Positions 22,273 to 35,478 of a stretch of DNA of 64,000 nucleotides are shown here, in pieces. A program made the position numbers and the translations under genes. The stretch covers positions 27,354,223 to 27,418,222 of the forward strand of contig CM070609.1 in the NCBI GenBank assembly GCA_036346395.1. Direction: 5' to 3'. The first letter of the stretch is position 1. Every line of letters starts with the position of its first letter. The DNA comes from Hsuehochloa calcarea. Taxonomy: Eukaryota > Streptophyta > Magnoliopsida > Poales > Poaceae. Under the pieces are notes generated by a model. It had not been told where the DNA came from, made no database searches, and worked only from the letters and a program-made list of their open reading frames with translations.

Positions 22273-24865
22273 TGTAAGATCGAGGTGGCCGACTAGAGAG
22301 GGGTGAATAGGCGGTTTTTAAAAATCTCTATCGGGCTAAACCAATTTATAATGCGGAAGCTAATAACAATTGGTTTTGCACAATTAAAACATAAATCCAC
22401 TAGGCTCAACTAAGTGCACCAACAATACAAGAGAGCAATCAAACAATGATATATAAGCAATTAAAGCATGAAATGTAAATTGCTCAAAGTAAGGCACAAG
22501 TAAAACAAGATGACACGATTATGTTTTACCGTGGTGTTCGGAGACTTGCCGGTCTCCCCTAATCCACGTTGAGGTTAGCCCAAACAAATTGGACCGGCTC
22601 CACTAATTAAGCCAATACCTCTGAGGTAAGTCCAAACACTTGGACCGGTTCCTAACCGAACCAACACCTCACTCAACTATGGTTGCTCTTCCTCCACTCC
22701 GGAGATGGTGAGCATCAAACCACTCACAAACCGCCGGGTCTTCTCACAAGCTTCTTGAGAAGATCACCGCGCACGACGCCTCCACGCCGTCTAGGTGTCG
22801 GCAAACACCAAGAGTAACAAATTCAAACTTTCACTTGAACTAATCAAGTGTCTAAGCTCAACGGATACACAATCCACTACCTAAGGCAACACATGCGCTT
22901 AGGGTTTGCTCTCAATTCTCACCAAGTGCAACACATGCACACAAGAGAAGAGAGGGTTTGCTCTAAGCTCAAAGAACTCAACAAATGGTCCAGCACACAG
23001 CCAATACCATCCACAACACTTTCAAAGACACTCTCCCAACCGCCAAGGCTCGATTTATAGCCCACACACAAAAACTAGCCGTTGGGAGAAGATTCCTCAA
23101 ATCAGCCTGTGGACGGTCGATCACAACCAATGGCCGGTCGGACCGCCCCATGCGCCAACGGCTAGAAAAATAGTTGTTGGGCCTTCGGCCGGTCGGACCG
23201 CCATGCAATGGCCGGTCGGACCGCCGCCAAATCGGTCCGACCACCCGTGCTGGCCGGTCCGACCGTCCGTCGCAAATTTGGCTAAGTCCCACAAAGGGAG
23301 CTCTCTGGAAAAAACGATCCGCTCGATCTCCGGAACTTCCTCACAGCGGAAGTTCCGTTTTTACAACGGCAGAACTTCCGCACAGATAAATCGGATAAAG
23401 AGAAATCGGTTCGACCGCCCGTAGCACACCAGTCAGACCGATTTGCCACCGGTCCGACCGGTGACCACTGCCGGTCCGACCGGCAGACTACAGAACCAAA
23501 CCCAATTGCTCCACTTCAAATGGCAAAACACATTCGCTCATTTGAATGCAATTCTTGACAATGTTTCAAAGATGATATTCTCAGTAGGTTACAAAACACA
23601 TTTGCTAACCCTTAGAATACTCATCATAAGGAATAAGGTACATGGACTTACACCATTTGTAAAACGCATTTGCAAACTTAAGTCACATGCTACAAGGGTT
23701 ATGCATGAGCCTCGATTATTTGCAAAACACATTCACAAATAAATAGCATCATGCCTAGATGAGTTTGAGAAAACACAATGAGCTATCAACACATGACTAA
23801 CTCAAACTACTAGTTAAGACCCCTCTTAATAGTACGGTAATCTATACTAGCAATCCGGTCTTCCAACCAAACACCAAGACCAGTAAAAGACTAGGAACAC
23901 ATCCTTAGCCCTAGCTAGTCATACCTTTGCCTTGCATCTTCTTGAAGCTTGATGACGCACATCAACACTTCAAGTCCGGATCATTAACTTGCTAATCATC
24001 AACATTAACTTGCTAATCATCAACACATGATGATCCTTTGCTTGACCTCCATCAACACATGATGGGTCTTCTCTTGTCTTGACGATCAACTCATGATCAT
24101 CTCTTCTTGATAAGCATCAGCTCATGATGCATCCTTTACACCAAGCTTTTGACTTGATGATCAACTCATGATCATCCCAAGTCTTTATCATCCTGGAACA
24201 CAACCTATACATCCAACTCATGGAAAATGTTAGTTCCACAATATGATTATCATTAATTACCACACCATACCATTAACTCATAATGGTGGGACAAGATACC
24301 TCAATCTTTCCCTCTTTGGTAATTGATGATAACCACTTAATTACTCATAAATTGAATGTTGATAAATGAGAGAACAAATTGAGTATATATCAACTACACA
24401 AGTTATATATATACTCTAACTTGAGTATACAAGAACTACACAAGTTCTATATACTCATAATCATGAGTATACAAGAACTACGCAAGTTTTGTATACTCAA
24501 ACAGATTTGTTTCAAAGTAAAGATCCCAAAAGTATGTGGAGAATGGAATATGGATCAATACTAATGAAACCACAAAATATAGAATGAAACTCCCCCTAAA
24601 TGTGTGCATACACAAATGTGTAACAAGATCATATGCACATATTCAAGTTCAACTTATGGTTGAGTTCAATCCTATATTTTGGATCCGAGTAATGCAATAT
24701 TATATAAAAGTACAAGTTGAAAGCATACCTCGTTGATTTTCACCTGTATATCCAAATGAGACTATACACTAGATATAACAAATAGAATTGTTAGTCTCAC
24801 AATTGGATTTATCATTAATCACCAAAGCACTCCATTAACTCATAATGGCGGGTCTAGATCTTTCA
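22273..24865 (-). mobile_element. 5' LTR of the second copia element (2593 bp)
   Basis: It starts TGTAAGATCGAGGTGGCCG and ends AGATCTTTCA. It is homologous in reverse orientation to the LTRs at 44006-46581 and 49190-51954 (shared GACCGGTCTCCCC, a CGCATTTGCAAA-type block repeated several times, and the CACCATTATGAGTTAATGG block near the U3 end). It contains clustered GGCCGGTCGGACCGCC motifs at 23110-23480. The base after its end is the fifth base of a hAT MITE. Confidence 0.85.
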
Positions 24866-25439
24866 GATGGCAATCGGGCGCAGCGGGTACGGGTAGTGCT
24901 TGCCCATACTCATACCCGCGACCCCGAATTCCCCCTACATGCATACCGCGAAGGACGACGGGCGAAAAACCTCGCCCATGCTCGTCGCCGTGGGTACCCG
25001 TAGTCCGCGGGCATGCCCGTTTACCTGCGAATAATGCATCACTGCCCGTGGGTACCCATCGCATGCGGACATGCTCGTTACCCGCGAGCAATGCATACAT
25101 CAAGTCCATCATAATTCACACATCAATGGTGCATCACCCATTCAACAACTAATAAAGTTCATCACAATTCACATATCATGTTCGACAAGACAACTAATCA
25201 AGTTCAACAAATAAAAATACAAATATAAACTGACATAGTTCCTTACACATGCGGGTAGGTTACGGGTAATGGGGCGAAGCGGGTACGGGTGGGGCATACC
25301 CATGCCCACGTCCGTTTACCCGATGGGCAGGAATTGTGCCCGTTTTCATGCCCGTGGGTAAAAAAAGATGCCCATACCCGCCTCCATTAGGGTATTCGCC
25401 CGCGAGCACGCGGGTAATCGGGCACAATTGCCATCCCTA
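24866..25439. mobile_element. hAT-type MITE, left end cut by the copia LTR
   Basis: Related to the MITE at 11814-12262: the left end reads GATGGCAATCGGGCGCAGC (lacking only the first TAGG), and the right end GGGCACAATTGCCATCCCTA is intact at 25439. The interior has the same CCCGTGGGTACCC-type repeats and no coding capacity. The copia LTR abuts exactly where four terminal bases are missing, so the copia element inserted inside the MITE terminal repeat. Confidence 0.75.
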
Positions 25440-26280
25440 GTGGCTCTAGATGGCTTCAATGGCTGATAGGGCGGGCGACCGGCAACAAAAGTCTTGGCGA
25501 TGCCTCTCGGTGGCGGCAATGGATCTCGAGCGACGAGGCAGTTCCGGATCTCGTGCGGCGACCAGGTGCATCGCTTGGAGTGCCTTGCTGTCATCACGAC
25601 ATCTATGCTGCTCGTGCCCAGGGGGATCCACTAAGGGCAGCTCCACTGCGCATGAAAGGTGCACTTGGACCACTTGTTCATCCTCATCAACAATGACACT
25701 ACCGCCCGGGGAGGAGGTGGCATCACCTCCTTCCTCGCCTCCAACCACAATCGCTCCTTTGGCCACACTCTTAGCTCCTCCTCTTTCAACTTCTACTCAC
25801 TCTCGTGGAGCGTGTCCCAAACTTGTTGATGGTGCGGCAACTGTAGGCCATTGGGTCCGGCCTGGCCGCACGACGGGCACACAAGGCGGGCCTCGCGACG
25901 CCTGTGTATGCCATGGGATGCGTGCTACACCTCGTTACGTGGGCGCTCGTCGCCGTAGTCCTGTGCTTGTGCCCGGACCGGACGCAGCACCACTACAAGC
26001 GGCATTTCCATGGGTGTCACCCCTCCTCGCACTCACCACAACACATGTCCAATGATCCAATCCTACAGCAGGTCCTTAACTCTCTCTCTCTCTCAATGCG
26101 CCTCCTCCACGTGGACAGGGGGCATCCTTTCACCTTTCCATGCTTTTGATCTACAAGGTCATTACATTTTGATATGTTAATTTTTTTTTTGATTTTGCTC
26201 TGTATGCATGCTACATACAAATGGTGCTTGGGCAGGGCTGATATAGATGTGCTTCTACTAAGGTAATTAGGGACGACAAT
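25440..26280. other. GC-rich open sequence of unknown origin
   Basis: A 201-codon open frame (25450-26055, plus) and a 107-codon frame on the other strand overlap in GC-rich sequence. Neither has a recognisable domain, and long open frames are expected here by composition. A (CT)n run is at about 26078-26093. It could be a captured gene fragment or old transposon sequence; I cannot tell which. Confidence 0.3.
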
Positions 26281-28902
26281 TGTATATTTTCTTTTGACGC
26301 ATGTAGCAAGTGTTGTGTTCTGGTCTACAAATTTATTTCAACACTACTCATGCATGTTTGTGGTGTTTAATGCGTGCCTTGCTAGAATGCTTGCCTGATG
26401 CTTGGTGAAATGTCTCAACTATCTAATAAATCAAAGTGGTTTAAGAGGGTATGAATATCTACTCCCTTTGTCTTCATAATATTTTTGTTCATAGTCGCCT
26501 CTACATTTAAATTATTATTGTTATTGTTCAGATGATTCATGTTTGTATTTTGACTTTTCCCCTTGTGTTTTGAATGTGGGTGTTGACTATGTTGTTAGCT
26601 TCAGCTGACACTTAACAATGAGCAGCAGGGCAAGCAAGGGTAGAGGCATGAGTAGTGCTAGTGCATCCCATTGGTCCATCATTCAGTTTTTTGGAAAACT
26701 AAGGTAATTTATTCCTTCTAATTATATATAATACACCGAGCTATGATTTAAGACGATTAATCCTAGGACCAAGAAATGTCAACGGAAACCCATTTCCCCC
26801 TTGAAGCAAGTTATTTATCTATGTTTATTGCATCTCATAGGAAGTGACACATGAGACAATATCAAACAGGTATGCGGTTCCATGTCAGTTCAATCTATTG
26901 GTCATTGTTTTGTACTTTGATCAAATTTTGTTGAGCACACTCTTTCTATTGCCGTGTGCACTTAGGTCTTATACACCGCAATGATTTCATAATGTAATCT
27001 ATGGGTGGCACATCAACTGCTTTTTATGAATGTCTACAATTTTGATAGCAAACAGGAAGGTGCTACTTGCTAGCATGGGCCAAGAGAATTTCAAATATAT
27101 ATTTTTTTCTTCTTCAAAGTTTCTTGAAATCTAAGTAACTACATGAATAGGGAAGCTATTAAGAAGTTCATACACTAATTTTTAGGGTAATAGGTCACTG
27201 ATTAGTTAAAATAGAGAATTTTTCATTGAGTCATTTCAAGAAAGAAACTTTGATTTGATCAGTTTTATCTTCTTTATACGAAGAATTACTTCGGTTTGCT
27301 CTTCAGTGATTTTGAGAACATGTGGTATGATTTATTTGAGATCCATTAGAACGCACGAACACCTTATTAGTATTTATAGTACTTCATTATGACACTTGCA
27401 TCCTCCCGCACCAAACTCGCCCTGTTAGCAAGCATAATAACCTTATATGACTACGACGACTTGTTTGCGAAATTTGTATACAATCCTGCTTTTGGAAAAT
27501 ATGTGTATCCGGTGATATCCCTATAACAGATTTTGTCCGGAGCAAACGTAAATTTGACAAGAGCGATACTTCTCTTATATTTATAGTATTTCTATTTCAC
27601 TATGACACTAGAATCATCACGCACCAAATTAGCAACCATAGTAGCATTCTATGACTATGACGACTTGTTTGTGAAATTTGTATACATTCCTATTTTGGAG
27701 AGAAAAAAATGTGTATTCGCAACTTCATCTATTTGCTGATTACGCTTTGTATCACATGTATTTGTGCATGTGATGTTTTTGTGTGCGTGCATTGTGCCAC
27801 TATTGACACATATCAAGGGAATATGACACAAGATACCACTCTAATAAATTGTGTATTATCCTTCCTGCCGAGCAAGCTGGATTTATCTGGGTATAACAGT
27901 AATTTGTGTAGTGTAGAATTATAGTTGAATATTTTGGAACTGAACAGAGTCATTCCGCCCCAAAGTTCTTAACTCTTCTGCATTGTCCCCTTTGGACACG
28001 GATCGCGCATATGAGTCTGGGCACGGATCACGAGAGTTTGCCCAAAGAAAATTTTACTTTGATGATCGACACTCTGTTTTTCACTCATAGCTCCAAAATA
28101 GAACTAGTGCCGAATTTATGTATCAAATGTCAAATTGGTTTGCCCGTTTGTAACACGGAATTTTTTTTTCCCCGACACCTGGGAGAAAAATAAGTTGTTT
28201 TTGTGTGAAATCCCCACGTTCTAATTTTCAAATAGAGTCTATAAGCTAGGGGTATTGACGCTAGATCTATCGAATATTGATGGGGCAATTTCTTATTTAC
28301 CATCGAAAATTCACATAAATCCTTACATGTCACTCGCTGTGTCACAAGTATGTGGGTTCGGATCTCATATGTCACCGACACAATCAGATATTTTAGAAAT
28401 TTTTAGTGTCATATAAGGAATTAACCTTAATGAACCCAAACGGCTTTGTCTTAATTTAAATGCAAATGAGAACAATTAACCCAATAAATTTATACCAGAA
28501 GTGGAAAAAAAAACTCATATCTAGAAGTTTAGGTACACAACCACTATTTCTTCACACCATTGTTCTCTTGCATTCGTCTTATCGATACGCTGAACCATTT
28601 TTAGGCAATCATAACGAGTAGATAAGACCTGTAGTGACGGTGGCATTTTCCAACCGATGGAGCGAACTCTAATGGATGGTGACCTCCTCATATGTTAATG
28701 ATAGTTCCTTCCAGAAGAACCAACGCATCTTCGATCGATGGATCAACGTCATTATTCTTTCCTTAGGGTTCTCGAACCATCTACTCTGCTCTTTGCTGGT
28801 GTCGTGTCATTTTTTCCCCATCCAGAGGATAGCCTCCAATAGAAAGCGTACATCTTGTTTCATTAGCCAGTGATAGTGCCATTAATCGAGCTCTTAAGAA
28901 AA
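26281..28902. other. AT-rich intergenic DNA with degenerate repeats
   Basis: No gene is supported. A Stowaway-like end (TACTCCCTTTGTCTTCATAA) is at about 26459-26478 without an obvious partner. Two imperfect direct copies of about 150 bp lie at about 27365-27495 and 27580-27705 (shared motif TATGACACT, then ACGACTTGTTTG and GAAATTTGTATACA). Short frames here lack domains. Confidence 0.4.
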
Positions 28903-28904
28903 TA

Positions 28905-29157
28905 CTCCATCCAATTCAAAAAAAAAATCACTTTAAAATACTTGTAGTTAAAATTTTAAAACTTTAACAACCGATAGTTTTTAAAAGTTTATATAAGATA
29001 TATAAAAATTATATGTGTAGATTTATCTCGGAAAGTATTTTTATAATATTTAATTTTATTAGATTTTATAAATAATTACAATAGTAATTAATAATTAAAG
29101 TTACATTTTAGGACCTCGTTGATGTTAAAATAATTTATTTTTGTAAACCGAAGAAAG
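28905..29157. mobile_element. Stowaway-like MITE, 253 bp
   Basis: Flanked by TA dinucleotides (28903-28904 and 29158-29159). The left end CTCCATCCAATTCAAAAA and the right-end complement CTTTCTTCGGTTTACAAAAA are diverged forms of the grass Stowaway terminal repeat (CTCCCTCCGT...). The interior is AT-rich and non-coding, as expected for this Tc1/mariner-derived family. Confidence 0.7.
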
Positions 29158-29159
29158 TA

Positions 29160-30180
29160 GCATGTTTTTCACGCGAGAGGACATCATGTTGCGATTTGTG
29201 CAGTGAATTTCCCTCGCTCACCATCCTCTTCTGATTTTCTAGTTAAAAGATGTTTATAATAACATTGTTCATCCATCCAACAATCCAACCAGTTACGTGT
29301 AATCGTCTACCCTCATGAGGCCAACGCTGTTTGCTTAACGCGTCGGTGCACGCAACAGTTTAGTTTTCATTTACCTGGATGTTTTTTCCCCCATTTCCTT
29401 TTCCTTAAAAATAGTATACCTCCTCCAGAGTCTCAGCGTGTGCCATACATACAATCGGAACACACTGTACAATACGTACAAGCAATGAAGCACGATGTTT
29501 TTTTTTCTTTTTAAAAAAAAATTGTGAACCCTTCCAACAACACTCCAACTAACTGATTGGACCAGGCAAATTAATCTAGGCCACCTAATGACACAGACCC
29601 TGCATAAACCCACTAATCTAAAACCGGACATAAACCCGGGAACAACCCATTCCAAAAACAAATCAGGCTGGCTCAACAGTCAACTCCCAGTAAAAGAGAG
29701 AAAAAAAATTCAAACAGGTGACCAACCGGTCTAGTGTAGTGTATCCCCCAATTGACAAATGACCCGATTAAAAAAAAAACAAAGTTGACAAGTGAGAAGT
29801 GACCTGGCTAGCCACATGTCCTCACATGCACGGTTGCTTGGGAAAGAGAGGTGGGATTTGATTTCTTTTCCCTCGCAGTTGGTTAGAAAAGGGGTAGCCT
29901 GAGCCTGATGCCCAAACGGAAAGAGTACGAATATTTTCGCCAAAATAGCACATGGATTGAGCGGTAAAGCAAAGCAAAAATCGCCAAAATCCCCTGTATT
30001 TTTGGCACCAACGTCAAACACGAAACCAAGCGAGTCAAACCAAAACGCGAAGGGAGAACACCGACTGTCGCGCACCCGCCGCTGCGGCCGGCGGAAGAGG
30101 AGGAGGCGCCGGCCACCTCGCGCGGGCGGAGGCGGTTGTGAGGAGTGGGGGAGTGTCGGGCCGAGTCAGATGCGCTCGGA
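29160..30180 (+). promoter_or_regulatory. Upstream region and 5' leader of the DUF7036 gene
   Basis: AT-rich sequence giving way, from about 30030, to a GC-rich leader with GGCGG repeats directly before the ATG at 30181. The A/T runs near 29490-29520 and 29700-29780 suggest old insertions. No unambiguous TATA box can be assigned. Confidence 0.35.
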
Positions 30181-33100
30181 ATGGGGAAGCCCGTCGATGT
30201 CGAGCTCGGCGGCGCGGCAGGCCTCGAGATCGCCGGCGGCGGCGGAGGAGGAGGGGGCGTTGCCGGCGCGATCGGCCGGGTCGTCTCGTTCCGGTGCGTG
30301 CTCGTGCTCGCGCTCGCAGCAGGAGTCTTCGTCCCGGCGCTGTTCCTCCTCGTGCCCTCCCGCCCCGCGGGGTACCTCTCCGACGACCCCGATGTGCTCG
30401 CCGGTGAGCTCTTCGCCTCCCGTGGTTAAGTTTGCTCCTGGTTTGGGGATTTGTGGGTTTAGTTGGGGTAGCTCGGCTATTGTGCGTTGGCTTAGGTCTA
30501 GTGAGGCGGCGGATCGATGAGATGGGAGGGACGATGAATTGCTGCCTCGAGATCTCAGGCCGGGTGTTCGATACTTCGATCCCGTCAAGGTGGAGCTAGG
30601 ATTTGCACGATTTCCTAGTCAATTTTGTCGTTTGGTGCTCTGGGGTGTCTTGAGTCTGACTGTCTGATTGGTGCCTGGTTAGTTTTTTGTTCTAATAACT
30701 AGCGAATTTATGATTCAGTTGAGATATGGGCATCGAACCTTACTTGATAGTCTTGATTATAAGTTGATATGAAATCTCTGATTTGACCTGGGGTTTGTAC
30801 AGTCAAAGGGTAGTTTGATGATTGATGCAACATAAAAGTTCTTCCTGAAGATGTTTGGTTAGACTTTAGAGATCACATGGTACTTGGTTTCCCATCTTCT
30901 TTCTTATGTATACAGCGTGTAACTGTATGTTGCTGGTTTCTCATTGGTTTTCTAGTACGCAGCGTGTAGATTTTCTGGCTAGTTTCTGTCAACTTGGATG
31001 TGGGATTTGTTGTAGATCACTAGTGCTTTTCGTGATAACAGGAGTCATGGATTTATGAATTACACTGCTACTACATAAGCTGATGGTGGTGTCTCCGAAT
31101 GCAACTATTCTGGATTTTACTTTAATTTGACACCATCTGTAAAAAAGATTCATTTTACTCACTGTATTGTTTGATTGATATTTGGTGTATGATGTGTAAA
31201 CTGAATGGAGGCTTGACATATATGTCGTTTGCTTCATTTCATCATTGGCATTGCATGACCGTGTTTGTTTGATTATGGATTAAGAAACTGCCCTTCGATT
31301 TTGCTTTGAAGTTTTCCTCGTGTATGTGAAGATACATGCTATAATTTTGGGAAATGAACCACCTGTGAGTACATACAAGTGTTGTTGATTTAGTATATAG
31401 TTTTATTTAAATGGATATATAATATGACAACCTAGAATTCAAGGTTCCTGATGAAGCTTTTGTTCATATCTTGTTCTCAAAGATGTTTTATGTTGACATT
31501 CCATACTTATGTGTGCTCACGTATTAAGTAAGAACTTGTTCAATGAAGGACTGAAGGTATTTCTGCTCTTATGTTGTGAAGATAGATAAGCTCGAAATGA
31601 AAAATAAAATAAAATAATCTTTTGAGTAAAACAGGTTATGGGGAATATTTTAAGCGTAAAAGATGGTGATTGTTCTATGTTCATGTCTTAAAACCCATCA
31701 TATATGTCATCAAGATTTAAGAAGGATACGATAACCTATAAATAAACTCGCACTGCCTCTGCTAGCATTTTTTAGAACCCTAAATTCTAGGGATTTAAGG
31801 AGAAGCAAAGCCCCTCAATCAAAGTGTTTCATATGTTTGCAGCATAATATAATCTTATCATGTATTCAAGGTACTTTGTCTAATGTTTGATATAGAGTAA
31901 GTTTAATACTTGTATATGCTAATGGTCTCTCTAATCCCTGAATCAATTGTTTGCACTATTTGCATACTCTATTTCCCATTGAGATCAATTTTCACTACTA
32001 CTAGTGAATAAACGGGGCAAAGAGTTTTTTTTTTTGTTTTATGCCTTTGCATGTTTACTAGTAATGGCTTAGCAAACTAGGGATCCAGTCCTTTGCATTT
32101 GCTTAGTGTGTTTGACTCACCGCTTTTATATCCCTAGTTAATTCCCCATCCGCAGAAGTGCCCCAGTGATTCTTCATATATGGCCCATTATTTCTCAAGC
32201 CATTTCCATTATTCATGAAGTATCCTATTTTGCTGCTGGGCTGTTTATTTACTTTCTATTTCCCTGTGTCAATATAACTTAATCATGATGTTTCCTCTAT
32301 CTTTGCTGACTAGCAATTTCTTTACTAGAACTTGTTTTTTTGTGCAAAAATATTGTTTGTATATTATACTTTACAGCATTGCATTCTGATGATGCCTCAT
32401 GATGGATTTGAATATTGATAAAAAGAGTTTTCTTTGGTTCAGCTGAAATCCAGGTTGGTTTCACTTTGGAAAAGCCAGTGTCATTCCTTGCTGATCACAT
32501 GGACAGGCTAGGGAGTGACATATCTGAAGAGATCGGTGTACCTAATAGCAAGGTGCCAGATGTTCATCATTTTCTTACTTATTTTATTTCTTCTGCCTTC
32601 ACCATTGGTTAATTCAAATATGTTTTTTAACCAGGTTTCCATTGTTTCAATGTGCTCTTTAGCTTCTAAATACTCCACACACGTGGTTTTTGGTGTTCTT
32701 CCTTATCCAAATGATACTTCAATAAGTTTGCCGGCCCTTAGTGTGCTGAAATCATCCTTAATAGAGATGATGCTGCAGCAGCTGAACCTATCCTTGACAC
32801 CATCACTTTTGGGGCATCCATCTTCCTTTGAACTGTTGAGATTCCCCGGAGGAATTACTGTGATTCCTGCGCAGTCTGGTTCTATATGGGCAAGCACAGA
32901 ACCCCTATTCATCTTTGTGCTGAACAACTCCATTTATCAGATCTTGGGTAATCTTGCAGAGCTAAAGGATCAGTTGAAACTTGGACTGAACTTGAGGTCC
33001 TATGAGGTATTACTGATTTAATTGCCTCTGAAGATATATCATAGTACATATTTGAATGGCTTCGTTGTTTCAATTTTAAACTCATTGTCTGTCATATATG

Positions 33101-35478
33101 TGCAGAAAATATATTTGCAGTTGAGGAATGAGATTGGTTCCTCAGTTGAAGCCCCAGCAACTATTGAGGCATTGGTGTTAGATGGAAGCAGCACTCTTTT
33201 ACCATATAGACTGAAACAACTAGCTCAGCTAATCAAAGAACCCGATGCAAGGAACCTTGGGCTTAATCACTCTGTATTTGGTAAAGTAAAAGGAGTTCAG
33301 CTGTCATCATACTTACAACACTCAATCTCAGATTTATCTCCTAGTCCATCTCCTTCACCATCACCATCCCCATATCCGTCCCCAGCTCCATCACCTTCTA
33401 CAAGTGTACCACCATCTTTGTCACCATCTGGGAGCATCCCCTACCAGGCACCTCCAACATATATGAACCCGAGTCTCCCTCCTCGGGCTTCTCCCCCTTT
33501 AACGTGCACAAAACCTTGCTTTCCACGTTTTCATTGTAATCACTTCCCTCCAGCTGGTAGTCCAATGGTAAAACCACCCTGCTTTGGTCGAGACCCTAAG
33601 TCTTCCCCTCCAGTAAGTGAACCATACCTTTCTCCAGCGTTTCCACCAATTCCTGGTCGTGTAGATCCTCCCCGTCACTTACGAACTCCCAATCATTTAC
33701 CAAATGCAGTCCCTGGACCAACTTATCAAATGACGCCAATACCTTCACCCTCATTGCCTATGTTTCGGCATTCAATGCCTCCACGGAAGAAGCGAAGTAG
33801 CAGAACAACCAAATCTCCTTCAATTGCTCCATCTCCATATTGTAAGTATCTGATTGGTTCTCCATGTAGTGCGTACTTAATGTTACAACTTAGAATTATA
33901 GTCCACGTCGTGAGTTGGCCAGTGATCTTTAGCTGGTCATGGCCTCCTAGCTCGTTGATGCGACAATGGTGTCCCGATCTTTCAATGAGAATGATAGTTC
34001 GATTTGAGGAGATAACTCTCACGATTCGACTACCAATCGTACACGACTAATATGTTCGACAATCGCTGAACCAACTCCGAGATTGTTATCAGCCTTGTTA
34101 GAAACACGATCGACCTGATCATGAAGATTAATTCCTGCAAGCAATCTTAGAACAAGCAAAAATGAGGGATAAGCAATCTAAAATTGCGAATAAAAATAAA
34201 TATTATATTGAAAAGTGGTGTTTCGAAGAATAATATCGTTGTTGTACTCGTCGAACAAGAGGACAATGTATAGAGTAACAAAAGCTAAATTTTAATTTAA
34301 CAAAACTCAAATCCTAAAGTGTCGCACACATAAGTATATATGAGGGAGATGGCCAGGGGGTGGTGGTTAGGGGGGTGGACGCATGCGCCTAGGAGGTACA
34401 AGGTCTGTGGGCCCAAGTGATGGTGGTGCATCACCTTTGGACTCGGATTCAGAATCAGCCTTGAATTGTTTTGGCGATTGCGCGTGCACAAAAGAATTTG
34501 GAGGTGGGGCCGGATCCGTTGGAAAGAGGTTGGAAAGAGGACAAGATAAGCTTTCCATCATGTACTCATACACCTCAAACGGAGTCCAAATGCGACTTTT
34601 ATGCACGTTTGAAGTCGGTGTTATCTTCGGATACCGAATTGGATTCCAGAACGTGTCCCACTGGAACTCTTGCTTGACTTGGAACCAAAGTGATGTGACC
34701 TTGAGGAAGAGTTGGGAAAGATGTCGACTTGTCTTGATGTGTGGGCTGGCTTCCCTTTAGGTGGATCTCAACCACGAGTGCGTAGTGTTGATGCATTTCT
34801 CCTTGTATAGCTGCACAAATATACATTTTTATCATTAGTTAGCATTATATTCTTATTTAAAACAAATTGAAGCTGAAGGAACGAATTCACCTTTTGTTCA
34901 ATCTTGGAAGTTATGGTCGTATTCGTATGCGTTTGTGGCATGATCACATCACTCATTATTCTTTGAGATCTGGATAGTCTCGCCTTGGGGCGACCAAGAG
35001 TTTTGGATAGTCGGTTTGAAATGTTAATTGCTAAACAATTGATTCATCGTAGATTGAGATGGCTAACAATCGAATTCAATGTACTGCATTATTTGCTAAT
35101 TGCTATTCATATCAAGTTAGTAAGATAAATAATTTACATTACACTCTTGTTTTTTTTTATTGTGGCTCTTTTCCTGAAATGACCGGTCTGAGATAGACAT
35201 GTATTATTTTTGACTTAACTAGTGTTTTAGGATGCACTGGATTAATATGTAACCAGATCAGTTGGTCATTTTAATATTATTTTATTTGCCGTTAATAATA
35301 TGCCATTGAATTAATTGAACTACATTTCTTAATTGACAAGTAATACCAGTTGAAGTCTGCTTCCTTTGTATAATGATATCTTAGTTGCCTCGCTTTTCTT
35401 TTCAGTCCACTATCCTTCTGCAGTTTATTGAACAAAATAGATCTCATTCAGTCTAAATTTGCAGCCCTCCATTCCTGA
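30181..35478 (+). CDS. DUF7036-type single-pass membrane protein with Pro-rich tail, five exons
   Basis: Exons 30181-30403, 32443-32552, 32635-33006, 33106-33841 and a short last exon, best placed at 35465-35478 (an alternative starts at 35424 and ends TAA at 35455). Phases 1, 0, 0, 1 agree at every junction; donors are GTGAGC, GTGCCA, GTATTA and GTAAGT. The product is about 484 aa: a short Gly-rich N-terminus, one hydrophobic segment at residues about 36-58, a conserved domain (VGFTLEKPVSFL, FPGGITVIPAQSG, NLGLNHSVFGKVKG) to about 305, then a Pro/Ser-rich tail with SPSPSPSP and basic clusters. This matches plant DUF7036 membrane proteins, whose biochemical role I do not know; the tail looks like a cell-wall-facing or disordered segment. 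Intron 1 is 2.0 kb; intron 4 carries a transposon-like insertion. The C-terminal end is the weakest part. Confidence 0.8.
33870..34990. mobile_element. Probable transposon-derived insertion in the last intron of the DUF7036 gene
   Basis: This GC- and repeat-like block (for example around 34340-34800, GGTGGTGGTTAGGGGGGTGG and GGTGGATCTCAACCACGAG) differs from the AT-rich intron around it and contains a CATATATACTTA TATA-like motif on the minus strand near 34327-34345. It looks like a non-coding LTR or related fragment. I could not find its termini or a target-site duplication. Confidence 0.35.

Noticed and set aside
25450..26055. 201-codon ORF as a host gene
   Set aside because: No domain, no splice partners and strong GC bias; overlapping open frames exist on the other strand.
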